A DNA stretch of 28,976 bases from an uncultured Collinsella sp. (lineage in GTDB: Bacteria > Actinomycetota > Coriobacteriia > Coriobacteriales > Coriobacteriaceae): the NCBI GenBank assembly GCA_900540095.1, contig UQEO01000015.1, positions 1-28,976 on the forward strand. The letters run 5' to 3'. Both the position numbers and the translations under genes were made by a program. Position 1 is the first letter of the stretch. Each line of letters starts with the position of its first letter. A model generated the notes under the pieces. That model saw nothing but the letters and a program-made list of their open reading frames with translations, had not been told where the DNA came from and ran no database searches. Below, one piece after another: positions 16,011 to 23,739 of the stretch.

Positions 16011-16991
16011 GTGGTAAAGATGAAAGATGTGGCCGAGTTGGCTGGCGTTTCGAGCGCCGCGGTCTCGCGCTACCTCAACGGTGGATATATCTCGGCGGAC
16101 AAGGCCGAGCGCATTAAGCAGGCGATTGAGCTGACCGGATACGTGCGATCTAGTCAGGCTCGCGCGCTGCGCACCGGTTCCACCAAGCTCATCGGCGTCA
16201 TCGTGCCTAAGATTAACTCGGAATCCGTGAGCCGCATTACCGCCGGTATTGGCCAGGGGCTCGGTCTCCGTGGCTACCAGATGCTGCTCGCGAATACTGA
16301 TAACGTGGCCGAGCGTGAGCTCGAGTATCTCGACCTGTTCCAGAACCACCCGGTCGATGGCATCGTGCTCGTGGCGACCATGATCACCGACGAACATCGT
16401 GCGGCCATTGTGTCTTGCCGTGTGCCCATTGTGCTGATCGGTCAAAACGTCGAGGGCGCGGCTTGCGTCTACCATGACGATTACGAGGCCGCCTTTGAGC
16501 TGGGCCAGGCGCTCGCGAAGCATGTTGAGGGCAAGATTGCCTATATCGGTGTTACCGAGGAAGACCGTGCCGCCGGTTACGACCGTCGTCGTGGTTTTGA
16601 AGCGGGCTTACGCGCCGCGGGTGTTGCGCTCGATCCCGAGCTGATTCGCCGCGGGTCCTTTACCCTCGATTCCGGCTATCGTGCGTCGCGCGAGCTGCTG
16701 GGCGAAGTGCCCGATGTTTCGTTTATCGCCTGCGCGACCGACACCATGGCGGCGGGCGCCTTGCGCGCGCTTGACGAGGTGCGCGGTATGGGCGAGGGCG
16801 TGCACCGCGTGAGCGGTTTTGGCGACAACGCATTTTTGAGCGCGCTGACGGGCGGCATTCCCACCGTGCATTACGGCTACCTGACCAGCGGCGTCGAGGC
16901 GACCAATATGCTGCTCGACGCACTCGATGGCGAGGAGGGGGAGAGCGGTCTCAAGACGCTCAAACTTGGGCATCAGCTCATGAATGTCTAG
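16011..16991 (+). CDS. LacI-family transcriptional regulator of the sucrose genes
   Basis: This is a DNA-binding repressor of the LacI/GalR family, about 326 residues. The N-terminal helix-turn-helix is clear (MKDVAELAGVSSAAVSRYLN), followed by the hinge (ARALRTGSTKLIGVIVP) and a periplasmic-binding-protein-like effector domain. Start choice is uncertain. An ATG at 15978 lies before the operator and just beyond the putative -10 box, so it is unlikely. GTG 16011 has AGGGG 5 nt upstream, and ATG 16020 gives the usual family N-terminus. The following PTS and GH32 genes suggest an effector such as sucrose-6-phosphate or fructose phosphate, by analogy with ScrR. The operator sites on both sides support local control and autoregulation. 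Confidence 0.88.
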   Translation: MVKMKDVAELAGVSSAAVSRYLNGGYISADKAERIKQAIELTGYVRSSQARALRTGSTKLIGVIVPKINSESVSRITAGIGQGLGLRGYQMLLANTDNVAERELEYLDLFQNHPVDGIVLVATMITDEHRAAIVSCRVPIVLIGQNVEGAACVYHDDYEAAFELGQALAKHVEGKIAYIGVTEEDRAAGYDRRRGFEAGLRAAGVALDPELIRRGSFTLDSGYRASRELLGEVPDVSFIACATDTMAAGALRALDEVRGMGEGVHRVSGFGDNAFLSALTGGIPTVHYGYLTSGVEATNMLLDALDGEEGESGLKTLKLGHQLMNV

Positions 16992-17079
16992 GCCTTGGAC
17001 GCGTCTGCCTGCCTTTGAGCCCCTGTTTTTTGTCCTAAAACTACCATTCGCCGGCTTATTTCTACCGTTCACCCTACTG

Positions 17080-17093
17080 TGAAAACGATTACA
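17080..17093. promoter_or_regulatory. LacI-type operator 1 before the PTS gene
   Basis: TGAAAACGATTACA matches the LacI-type half-site pattern with central CG. It is repeated exactly 26 bp further on, so the two sites lie about 2.5 helical turns apart. Confidence 0.65.
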
Positions 17094-17105
17094 GACATAT
17101 GAGAC

Positions 17106-17119
17106 TGAAAACGATTACA
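17106..17119. promoter_or_regulatory. LacI-type operator 2 before the PTS gene
   Basis: This is an exact 14-bp copy of the previous site, 56 bp before the PTS start codon. The paired sites fit cooperative repression by the upstream LacI-family protein. No convincing -35/-10 pair could be fixed around them. Confidence 0.65.
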
Positions 17120-17174
17120 GTGTAAGTGTCAAAGATGCCGGGTGCAGATGCGCCCGTTGGAGGAAAGGGAAGTC

Positions 17175-18575
17175 ATGGACTACCGCAAATCAGCCCAAGA
17201 GGTGCTCGACAACATCGGTGGCGCCGGCAACGTTGTTTCGGCCGCACACTGCGCCACGCGTCTGCGCCTTGTGATTGCCGATAACGCCAAGGTCGACAAG
17301 GAGGCCCTCGAGAATATCGACGGCGCCAAGGGCGTCTTTGAGGCCCAGGGCCAGCTCCAGATTATTTTTGGCACTGGCACCGTCAACAAGGTCTACGACG
17401 AGTTCATTGCGCTCAGCGGCGTCGAGGCTGCCACCAAGGCCGAGGTCAAGGAGGCAGCGGCGCAGCAGCAGAACATCTTTATGCGTGCCATTAAGGTGCT
17501 CGGCGACGTCTTTGTCCCCATCATCCCCGCCATCGTGGCTTCGGGCCTGCTGCTGGGCATTATGAGCGCCCTCAACTTTATGGCCTCCAACGGCTTTATC
17601 GCGCTCGACACCAATAACTTTATTTATAAGATTGCCGACCTGGTCTCGGGCACGTCCTTTGGCATTCTGCAGATCCTGATCGGTTACTCCGCGGCTAAGG
17701 CCTTTGGCGCCAACCCGTACCTGGGCGCCGTCGTCGGTGGTGCATTCATCAACTCCTCGCTGCAGAGCGCCTATACGGTTGCCTCCGAGGGCGTGCAGAC
17801 CATGGTCAACGTCATCCCCGGCGTGTACAGCTTTGAGTGGGTCGGCTATCAGGGTCATGTGATCCCCATCGTCATCGCCTGTGCCATTCTCGCCTTCCTC
17901 GAGAAGCGCCTGCACAAGATCGTTCCCGAGATGTTCGATCTCTTTGTGACTCCGCTTGTCTCGGTGTTCGTGACCGTGCTCGTGACTCTTGTTGCCGTCG
18001 GCCCCATCTTTGTCTGGGCCGAGAACGCCATCCTCGGTCTGATCCAGACCCTGCTGACCCTGCCCTTCGGCATCGGTTCCTTTATCGTCGGCCTGTTCTA
18101 TGCCCCCACGGTCGTTACCGGTATCCACCAGATGTACACCGCCATCGACCTGGGCCAGCTCGCCCAGTACGGCGTGACCTATTGGCTGCCCATCGCCAGC
18201 GCTGCCAATATCGCCCAGGGTGGCGCCGCACTTGCCGTTGCCTTTAAGACCCGCGATGCCAAGATCAAGGGCCTGGCGCTTCCTTCCGCTCTGTCCGCCT
18301 TCATGGGCATTACCGAGCCGGCCATCTTTGGTGTGAACCTGCGCTTCTTTAAGCCTTTCATCGCCGGCTGCATCGGCGGCGGTTGCGGTGCCCTGGTCTG
18401 CGCTCTCACCTCGCTTGCCGCTTCCGGCACCGGCGTTACCGGCATCTTCGGTATCCTGCTGTGCCTGGCACAGCCCGTGCAGTACGCGATCATGTTTGCG
18501 GTCGCCGCGGTCGTGTCCTTTGCCATCTCGTTTGTCCTGTACAAGGATGAGCCCAAGGCTTCCGAGCAGGCCTAA
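17175..18575 (+). CDS. scrA: PTS sucrose-type EIIBC permease
   Basis: This 466-residue membrane transporter imports and phosphorylates a sugar, probably sucrose. The N-terminal EIIB domain (about 1-85) has the phosphocysteine C26 in SAAHCATRLRL. The EIIC domain has about ten membrane helices and the family motifs GIHQMY and GITEPAIFGVN. There is no EIIA domain, so phosphate must come from a separate glucose-type EIIA encoded elsewhere. ATG 17175 is preferred to the frame's upstream start at 17142 because GGAGGAAAGGGA lies just before it and the EIIB domain begins there. The neighbouring GH32 gene supports sucrose or another beta-fructoside as substrate. Confidence 0.88.
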   Translation: MDYRKSAQEVLDNIGGAGNVVSAAHCATRLRLVIADNAKVDKEALENIDGAKGVFEAQGQLQIIFGTGTVNKVYDEFIALSGVEAATKAEVKEAAAQQQNIFMRAIKVLGDVFVPIIPAIVASGLLLGIMSALNFMASNGFIALDTNNFIYKIADLVSGTSFGILQILIGYSAAKAFGANPYLGAVVGGAFINSSLQSAYTVASEGVQTMVNVIPGVYSFEWVGYQGHVIPIVIACAILAFLEKRLHKIVPEMFDLFVTPLVSVFVTVLVTLVAVGPIFVWAENAILGLIQTLLTLPFGIGSFIVGLFYAPTVVTGIHQMYTAIDLGQLAQYGVTYWLPIASAANIAQGGAALAVAFKTRDAKIKGLALPSALSAFMGITEPAIFGVNLRFFKPFIAGCIGGGCGALVCALTSLAASGTGVTGIFGILLCLAQPVQYAIMFAVAAVVSFAISFVLYKDEPKASEQA

Positions 18576-18594
18576 GAGTTTTTGATTGAGGGGT

Positions 18595-18619
18595 GCCCGC
18601 GGGTTGTATGCTCGCGGGC
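18595..18619 (+). terminator. Intercistronic hairpin between the PTS and GH32 genes
   Basis: GCCCGCG pairs perfectly with CGCGGGC across an 11-nt loop. Only GTTTCCC follows, so it is at best a weak terminator. It may lower expression of the hydrolase relative to the transporter or protect the mRNA end. Confidence 0.4.
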
Positions 18620-18681
18620 GTTTCCCGTATCTGGTGCCGATCTCTGGCGCCTTGTAACTTTCGATCCGTTAGGACTTTGAT

Positions 18682-20223
18682 ATGTCTAATGCACTTGGCC
18701 GCGACCTTGCAAAGTTGGTTGCCGCTGTTGACGCCGCCGCCTCTGAGTGCGGTCATGGCGTGTATGGCCAGCGCTTCCATATTATGCCGCCGGCTGGCTG
18801 GCTCAACGACCCCAACGGTCTTTGCCAGGCGGGCGGCGTGTTCCATGCCTATTTTCAGTATGCGCCGTTTGATGTCGAGGGTGGCGTTAAGGCTTGGGGT
18901 CATGCGACGAGTCGCGACCTTATGACGTGGGACTACGTTGGCGCTCCACTGCTGCCCGACGAGCCGTTCGATTGCCATGGCGTGTATTCGGGCTCCGCGC
19001 TTGCCGAAGACGGTCGCATTCGCGTACTTTATACGGGCAACGTTAAGCTTTCCGATTCGGACGGGACGTACGACTACGTCAATACCGGCCGCCGCGCCGA
19101 TACTGTTTATGTCGAGAGCGTTGATGGCCTTGCCGGTCGGGAGTTCAGCCAAAAGCGCGTGGTGCTGGCTTCCGAGGAATATCCCGAGGATTTGACCTGC
19201 CACGTGCGTGACCCCAAGGTGTGGCGCGATGATGATGGGCGTTACCACATGGTGCTGGGCGCGCGTCGTCGCGTGGATGGGCCGCATGTCGATAGTCGAT
19301 TTTGCGTCATGCACGGCGAGGGTGCCGGGCGCGATGTGGGCGAGATCCTGGTGTATGTCTCGGCCGATATGCTGAGTTGGGAGCTCGAGAGCCGCGTGTC
19401 TACGCCCGAGCGTTTTGGCTTTATGTGGGAGTGCCCGGGATACCTTGAGCTCGAGGCGGATGGCGGTGTACCGGCAAGGTTTCTGTCTTTCTCTCCCCAG
19501 GGGCTCGAGGGCGGTCGTTGGAACCGCGGCAACGTATACGCTGCTGGCTACATGCCTGTAACGGGCGACATCACCGGTGGTGACGGTGCCTATGAACTGG
19601 GCGAATTCCGCCTGTGGGACGCTGGTTTTGACTTCTATGCTCCGCAGGAGTTCACGGCCGAGGACGGTCGCCATATTCTAATCGGCTGGATGGGCATGCC
19701 CGATGAGCCGACCTATGGCAACGCGCCTACCGTGGCGTGCGGCTGGCAGCACTGCATGACGGTGCCGCGTGAGCTTACAGCCGGTGCCGGCGGCGTAGTG
19801 CTGCAGCAGCCGGCGCGCGAGATCGAGCGCCATTATGCCTCGGTTCGTGTGGGGGCGGGCTCGTTGGAGGTTGACGGCGATACCTGCTTTGACGTTGTTA
19901 TTGACGGTGTCGACGACGCGTTTACCGCGACCGTTGATGGCGAGCTGAAGCTGGCGTTTGTGCCCGCCAATGGCGAGCTGCCCGCGCGCTTTGAGATGCG
20001 ATTTACCGATGAGGGTCGCGCTTCTGCCGGCTGCGGTCGTACCGTGCGCTGGGAGCCCGTCGACGAGGTTCGTAACGTGCGCATTGTTGGCGATGCCTCT
20101 TCGGTCGAGGTGTTTGTGAACGATGGCGCGCTCGTGTTCTCGACGCGCATCTATCCCGAGGCCTATGGCGTGACCGTTGACGCTCCGGGTGCGTGCGTGA
20201 CCTATCACACGCTCATCATCTAG
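18682..20223 (+). CDS. scrB: GH32 sucrose-6-phosphate hydrolase
   Basis: This 513-residue glycoside hydrolase family 32 enzyme cleaves the beta-fructoside bond, here most likely in sucrose-6-phosphate delivered by the PTS. All three catalytic motifs are present: WLNDPNG with nucleophile D43, RDP with D177, and WECPG with acid/base E250. The N-terminal beta-propeller (about 25-340) is followed by the usual beta-sandwich (about 370-510). There is no signal peptide, so it acts in the cytoplasm. It lies 106 nt after the PTS gene and is followed by a strong terminator, which closes the unit. Confidence 0.9.
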   Translation: MSNALGRDLAKLVAAVDAAASECGHGVYGQRFHIMPPAGWLNDPNGLCQAGGVFHAYFQYAPFDVEGGVKAWGHATSRDLMTWDYVGAPLLPDEPFDCHGVYSGSALAEDGRIRVLYTGNVKLSDSDGTYDYVNTGRRADTVYVESVDGLAGREFSQKRVVLASEEYPEDLTCHVRDPKVWRDDDGRYHMVLGARRRVDGPHVDSRFCVMHGEGAGRDVGEILVYVSADMLSWELESRVSTPERFGFMWECPGYLELEADGGVPARFLSFSPQGLEGGRWNRGNVYAAGYMPVTGDITGGDGAYELGEFRLWDAGFDFYAPQEFTAEDGRHILIGWMGMPDEPTYGNAPTVACGWQHCMTVPRELTAGAGGVVLQQPAREIERHYASVRVGAGSLEVDGDTCFDVVIDGVDDAFTATVDGELKLAFVPANGELPARFEMRFTDEGRASAGCGRTVRWEPVDEVRNVRIVGDASSVEVFVNDGALVFSTRIYPEAYGVTVDAPGACVTYHTLII

Positions 20224-20261
20224 GTGATTCGTCGCATATCGGCGCTATACTGCAGCCGTTG

Positions 20262-20297
20262 CCCACGATGCGGGGAACACCCGCATCGTGGGTTTTT
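20262..20297 (+). terminator. Strong intrinsic terminator of the sucrose unit
   Basis: A perfect 13-bp stem (CCCACGATGCGGG) with a GAACA loop is followed by TTTTTGTTT. It ends only about 20 nt before the next gene's start, so that gene is either expressed by read-through or has its own promoter; a TATACT at 20246-20251 is a weak candidate. Confidence 0.92.
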
Positions 20298-20319
20298 GTT
20301 TATGAAGGGACGGTGCCGT

Positions 20320-21309
20320 GTGGATGTACAGCACCTAGAAGAGGCCTGGGCTGCAAGGGCCGGCGCGCGTGAGGCGCGTCTTGTTGCTGCCTCGCATGTG
20401 CCGGCGGCTCTGTCGCTGCTGGGTATTGTGCGCCCCGGCGACCGTTTGGTAGCGTTTGCGGATGACTTTACCGAAGCGTTTGCACGCGGCTTTGATGGCT
20501 GCGATGTTGCGCTGGTGGGCTCGCCGTCCGCCGAGGCGTTTGCCCCCGCGTCTGAGGATTTTGATGCTTCGTTTGATGCCGAGGTGCCGCACCTGTGGTG
20601 GTTCGTCAACTCCATCGGCGGGTTTGGTCTGCGTGTGCCCGATCTGCGCGCTCTGGGCCGCGCTGCTCGTGAGGCCCACGCGCTGTTTGTGGTGGATAAC
20701 ACGGTGGCGTCGGCTTTTGGCTGCGATTCGCTGCGGCTGGGTGCCGCGCTGTCGCTCGAGGCGCTCGATCGTGTATGCGCCGGTGATGCTCCGCGCAAGT
20801 TGGTTGCCGTATCGGCCGCGCGCTCGCAGCTCAAGCGCCATCGCGTGGATGCCGCGGCTGAGTGCGCGCATGCCCTGCTCGAGGGCTGTGGCTTGGCCAA
20901 GCTTGATATGCCTGCTGACGAGGCCGGTGTGCTGGAGCGCGGGTTCGACTCGCTCGACGCTCGCATGCAGGCTCACTTTGACCGCGCACGTGCGCTGGCC
21001 GAGTATCTGGCCGCCAACGAGATGGTGTACAACGTGCGCTATCCCGGGCTGAGCTCGCATCCCGACCATGAGGTTGCAACGGGAATTCTCGAGCATGGTT
21101 TTGGCCCGGCAGTTGAATTTCACCTTATCGAGCGTAGCGCGGGAGAGCTGTTCAACGCTTTGCCGGGGGAGTTTCGCACATCGCCTGCCGGCGGCCCAAC
21201 AACACGCCTCTCTGCCCCGCGCGGCAAACAGGGGAGTACCATCCGCCTCTTCGCCGGCACCGATGACCCTTTGGTTGTAGCGTCCGCCCTAGACAACGCC
21301 CTAAGATGA
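20320..21309 (+). CDS. Degenerate Cys/Met-metabolism PLP-fold protein
   Basis: The 329-residue protein resembles the cystathionine gamma-synthase/methionine gamma-lyase family. VVDNTVASAFGCDSLRLGA matches the PLP-ring-binding aspartate region, and TIRLFAGTDDPLVVASALDNAL matches the family's C-terminus. The usual SxTKY motif holding the cofactor lysine reads SAARSQLKRH, with arginine where lysine is expected. It is also shorter than the usual 380-400 residues because the N-terminal segment is missing. It may be a non-catalytic homologue or may use the nearby lysine. GTG 20320 has GAAGGGA 9 nt upstream; an ATG at 20302 is an alternative. It stands alone between the terminator and an inverted repeat. 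Confidence 0.7.
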   Translation: MDVQHLEEAWAARAGAREARLVAASHVPAALSLLGIVRPGDRLVAFADDFTEAFARGFDGCDVALVGSPSAEAFAPASEDFDASFDAEVPHLWWFVNSIGGFGLRVPDLRALGRAAREAHALFVVDNTVASAFGCDSLRLGAALSLEALDRVCAGDAPRKLVAVSAARSQLKRHRVDAAAECAHALLEGCGLAKLDMPADEAGVLERGFDSLDARMQAHFDRARALAEYLAANEMVYNVRYPGLSSHPDHEVATGILEHGFGPAVEFHLIERSAGELFNALPGEFRTSPAGGPTTRLSAPRGKQGSTIRLFAGTDDPLVVASALDNALR

Positions 21310-21313
21310 TTTA

Positions 21314-21386
21314 ATAAGTTGCGGTGAAATATGGATTGATTTACGGCTTTAACAGCATAAACAGTCCCTATTTCACCGCAACTTAT
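21314..21386. repeat. 18-bp perfect inverted repeat with 37-nt loop
   Basis: ATAAGTTGCGGTGAAATA at 21314-21331 is exactly complementary to 21369-21386. No T-tract follows. It lies 4 nt after the PLP-protein stop, so it could stabilise or end that mRNA. Its sharp edges and AT-rich interior suggest a small mobile palindromic element. A second, 8-bp palindrome, GTAGCTAA/TTAGCTAC at 21400-21431, lies at the end of the convergent gene. Confidence 0.7.
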
Positions 21387-21423
21387 GAGAAGGGGTTGTG
21401 TAGCTAAAAAGCCCCGTCCCAAA

Positions 21424-21774
21424 TTAGCTACTTTGGTTGATGCTGGCGATGAGGTCGTTAGCTTTGGTGGCGATGACGTTGTTGATGTCGGCCTGCAGCT
21501 CCTCGTAGACCGCTATGGCTCGCTTGCCGGCGGGGGTGAGCGTGGATCCGCGGGCTCCGTCGCGCTCGATGAGTTTGCAGCCCAGCTGGCCTTCGGCCTC
21601 GTTCACGATGCGCCAGGCCTTGGAATACGCCATGCCCATGCTCTTGGCGGCGCGATTGAGCGAGTGCTCGCGGGCAATACCCTGCAGCAGCAGGACGCAG
21701 CCATGACCAAACACGCCCGGCAGATCTTTGTCACACGCTTGAATGACCAACTTTGCCGTCGTCTTGTACTTCAT
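21424..21774 (-). CDS. ModE/LysR-type winged-helix regulator, single domain
   Basis: This 116-residue protein is a lone winged helix-turn-helix of the ModE N-terminal type. HSLNRAAKSMGMAYSKAWRI is the recognition region, followed by LIERDGARGSTLTPAGKRAI, the typical wing. It lacks the C-terminal molybdate-binding MOP domains, so any ligand would have to be sensed elsewhere. ATG 21774 is preferred because GGGGAG lies about 11 nt upstream; a GTG at 21783 is too close to it. It is divergent from guaB and convergent with the PLP-fold gene. No molybdate transport gene is in the window, so its target is unknown. Confidence 0.8.
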   Translation of the reverse strand: MKYKTTAKLVIQACDKDLPGVFGHGCVLLLQGIAREHSLNRAAKSMGMAYSKAWRIVNEAEGQLGCKLIERDGARGSTLTPAGKRAIAVYEELQADINNVIATKANDLIASINQSS

Positions 21775-21967
21775 ACGCTCCACGTCTCCCCGCTAAAGTG
21801 TTTGCTGGGCAAACGCAAAGCCTGCGTCAAACCCTCGTGTGCTCTTCTTAAATCATGCATTGTAGCAGTCAAAGTGCGTTAAGATACTTCCCCAGTATTG
21901 GGCGCCCAAGGTTGGGCTGGGTCCTACGAGGCCTGCAGCCGACCGGTCGCATGGAAAAAGGAGAAAC

Positions 21968-23479
21968 ATGGCTACGTTCTTTCCCGGTGAGTCCCACACG
22001 TTTTCGGAGTATCTGCTGGTCCCTGGTTATTCGTCCTCGCAGTGCATCCCCAACAACGTCTCTCTTAAGACGCCGCTGACCCGCTTTAAGCGCGGTGAGA
22101 AGCCGGCAATCACCCTGAACATTCCCATGATTTCCGCCATCATGCAGTCCGTCTCGGGTGTCGACATGGGTGTCGCGCTCGCTACCGAGGGTGGCCTGTC
22201 CTTCATTTACGGTTCCCAGAGCGCCGAGTCCGAGGCCGCTATGGTCAAGGCCGTCAAGGATCACAAGGCCGGTTTCGTTCAGTCCGATTCTACGCTGACC
22301 CCCGACATGACCATGGAGCAGGTCATCGAGCTCAAGGAGAAGACCGGTCACTCCACCATGCCGGTTACCGACGACGGCACTCCTAAGGGTAAGCTCCTGG
22401 GCATCGTCACCAGCCGTGACTATCGTCCCAGTCGCGATGACCACCAGACGAAGGTCTCCGAGTTCATGACCCCGCGTGAGCAGCTCATCGTGGGCGACAA
22501 GAACATCAGCCTCAAGGTTGCTAACGACGTCATTTGGGACAACAAGCTCAACGCACTGCCCATCGTCGACGACAACGATCACCTCATGGGGATTGTCTTC
22601 CGTAAGGACTACGACAGCCACAAGACTAACCCCAACGAGCTGCTCGATAACGACAAGCGCTACATGGTCGGCGCCGGTATCAACACCCGCGACTATGCCG
22701 AGCGCGTGCCGCTGCTCATCGAGGCCGGTGCCGACGTTCTGTGCATCGACTCCTCCGAGGGCTTCAGCGAGTGGCAGAAGCGCACTATCGAGTGGATCCG
22801 CGCCAACTACGGCGAGGACGTCAAGGTCGGTGCCGGTAACGTCGTCGATGCCGAGGGCTTCCGCTTCCTGGCCGATTGCGGCGCCGACTTCATCAAGGTC
22901 GGTATCGGCGGCGGTTCCATCTGCATTACCCGCGAAACCAAGGGTATCGGTCGTGGCCAGGCCACCGCGTTGATCGATGTCTGCCGCGCCCGCGATGAGT
23001 ACTACGAGGAGACCGGCGTCTACGTGCCCGTGTGCTCCGACGGCGGTATCGTCTACGACTACCACATGACGCTCGCCCTTGCCATGGGTGCCGACTTTAT
23101 GATGCTGGGTCGCTACTTCGCCCGCTTCGACGAGAGCCCGACCGAGCGCGTCAACGTCAACGGCCAGTACATGAAGGAGTACTGGGGCGAGGGTTCTGCG
23201 CGTGCTCGCAATTGGCAGCGCTACGACCTGGGCGGCGCCGCGAAGCTCAGCTTCGTCGAGGGCGTCGACTCCTACGTCCCGTACGCCGGATCCCTCAAGG
23301 ACGGCGTGGGCGGCACGCTCTACAAAGTTAAGTCCACGATGTGCAACTGCGGTGCCCTCTCGATTCCCGAGCTCCAGGAAAAGGCACGCCTAACGCTGGT
23401 CAGCTCCACCTCCATCGTCGAAGGCGGCGCCCACGACGTAGTCGTGAAGGATTCTCAGCAGAGCGTTTCCTATCGATAA
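21968..23479 (+). CDS. guaB: IMP dehydrogenase
   Basis: This enzyme oxidises IMP to XMP with NAD+, the first committed step of GMP synthesis, in the cytoplasm. The 503-residue length is normal. The catalytic loop GSICITRETKGIGRGQ holds the active-site C319. Paired CBS domains are inserted at about residues 105-225, including SEFMTPREQLIVGD. Other barrel motifs are NIPMISAIMQSVSG and SDGGIVYDYH. AAGGAG lies 5 nt before the ATG. The 190-nt divergent region upstream has a TAAGAT at 21880-21885 as a possible -10 box and shows no recognised riboswitch. A terminator follows. Confidence 0.95.
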   Translation: MATFFPGESHTFSEYLLVPGYSSSQCIPNNVSLKTPLTRFKRGEKPAITLNIPMISAIMQSVSGVDMGVALATEGGLSFIYGSQSAESEAAMVKAVKDHKAGFVQSDSTLTPDMTMEQVIELKEKTGHSTMPVTDDGTPKGKLLGIVTSRDYRPSRDDHQTKVSEFMTPREQLIVGDKNISLKVANDVIWDNKLNALPIVDDNDHLMGIVFRKDYDSHKTNPNELLDNDKRYMVGAGINTRDYAERVPLLIEAGADVLCIDSSEGFSEWQKRTIEWIRANYGEDVKVGAGNVVDAEGFRFLADCGADFIKVGIGGGSICITRETKGIGRGQATALIDVCRARDEYYEETGVYVPVCSDGGIVYDYHMTLALAMGADFMMLGRYFARFDESPTERVNVNGQYMKEYWGEGSARARNWQRYDLGGAAKLSFVEGVDSYVPYAGSLKDGVGGTLYKVKSTMCNCGALSIPELQEKARLTLVSSTSIVEGGAHDVVVKDSQQSVSYR

Positions 23480-23528
23480 GGTAAGAGCTGCATATCAAAG
23501 GTTGATTCTCAGCCACGTTATTTAGATA

Positions 23529-23570
23529 AAGCGAGATGCCTGCAAGTTGCAGGCATCTCGCTTGTTGTAT
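23529..23570 (+). terminator. Intrinsic terminator after guaB
   Basis: AAGCGAGATGCCTGCAA and its exact complement are separated by a single base, giving a stem of about 15 bp once a minimal loop is allowed. It is followed by GTTGTATTT. It lies about 50 nt after the guaB stop. Confidence 0.85.
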
Positions 23571-23597
23571 TTGCTATCATCAGTCAAGTTAACCTTA

Positions 23598-23716
23598 GGG
23601 TCGGTCGGCTTGGCTTTGTTCGCTACAAGTTCCGCACGCAAAGAAGAGCACTTAATGTGCTCTTCGTCTTGCGCAGGACTGTCCGCAGTAGCGAATAAAG
23701 CCAAGCCGACCGACCC
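23598..23716 (+). ncRNA. Very long hairpin in the leuS leader
   Basis: The 29-nt arms 23598-23626 and 23688-23716 pair along their full length, with one G-U in the RNA. The 61-nt interior has its own 9-bp stem, GAAGAGCAC/GTGCTCTTC (23643-23651 and 23657-23665), flanked by CGCAA/TTGCG. The outer arm ends about 12 nt before the leuS ribosome binding site. It could be a cis-acting leader RNA or an inserted palindromic element. I see no T-box signature and no T-tract after it. A possible -10, TATCAT at 23575-23580, would place the whole hairpin in the leuS mRNA. Confidence 0.6.
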
Positions 23717-23739
23717 CAGCTAAGATTAAAGGAGCTGAT

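Noticed and set aside
21784..21967. Purine riboswitch before guaB
   Set aside because: The leader is short and no conserved purine-riboswitch loops or terminator/antiterminator pair could be identified.
23580..23739. T-box riboswitch before leuS
   Set aside because: No T-box consensus or antiterminator bulge was seen, and the hairpin lacks a terminator T-tract.
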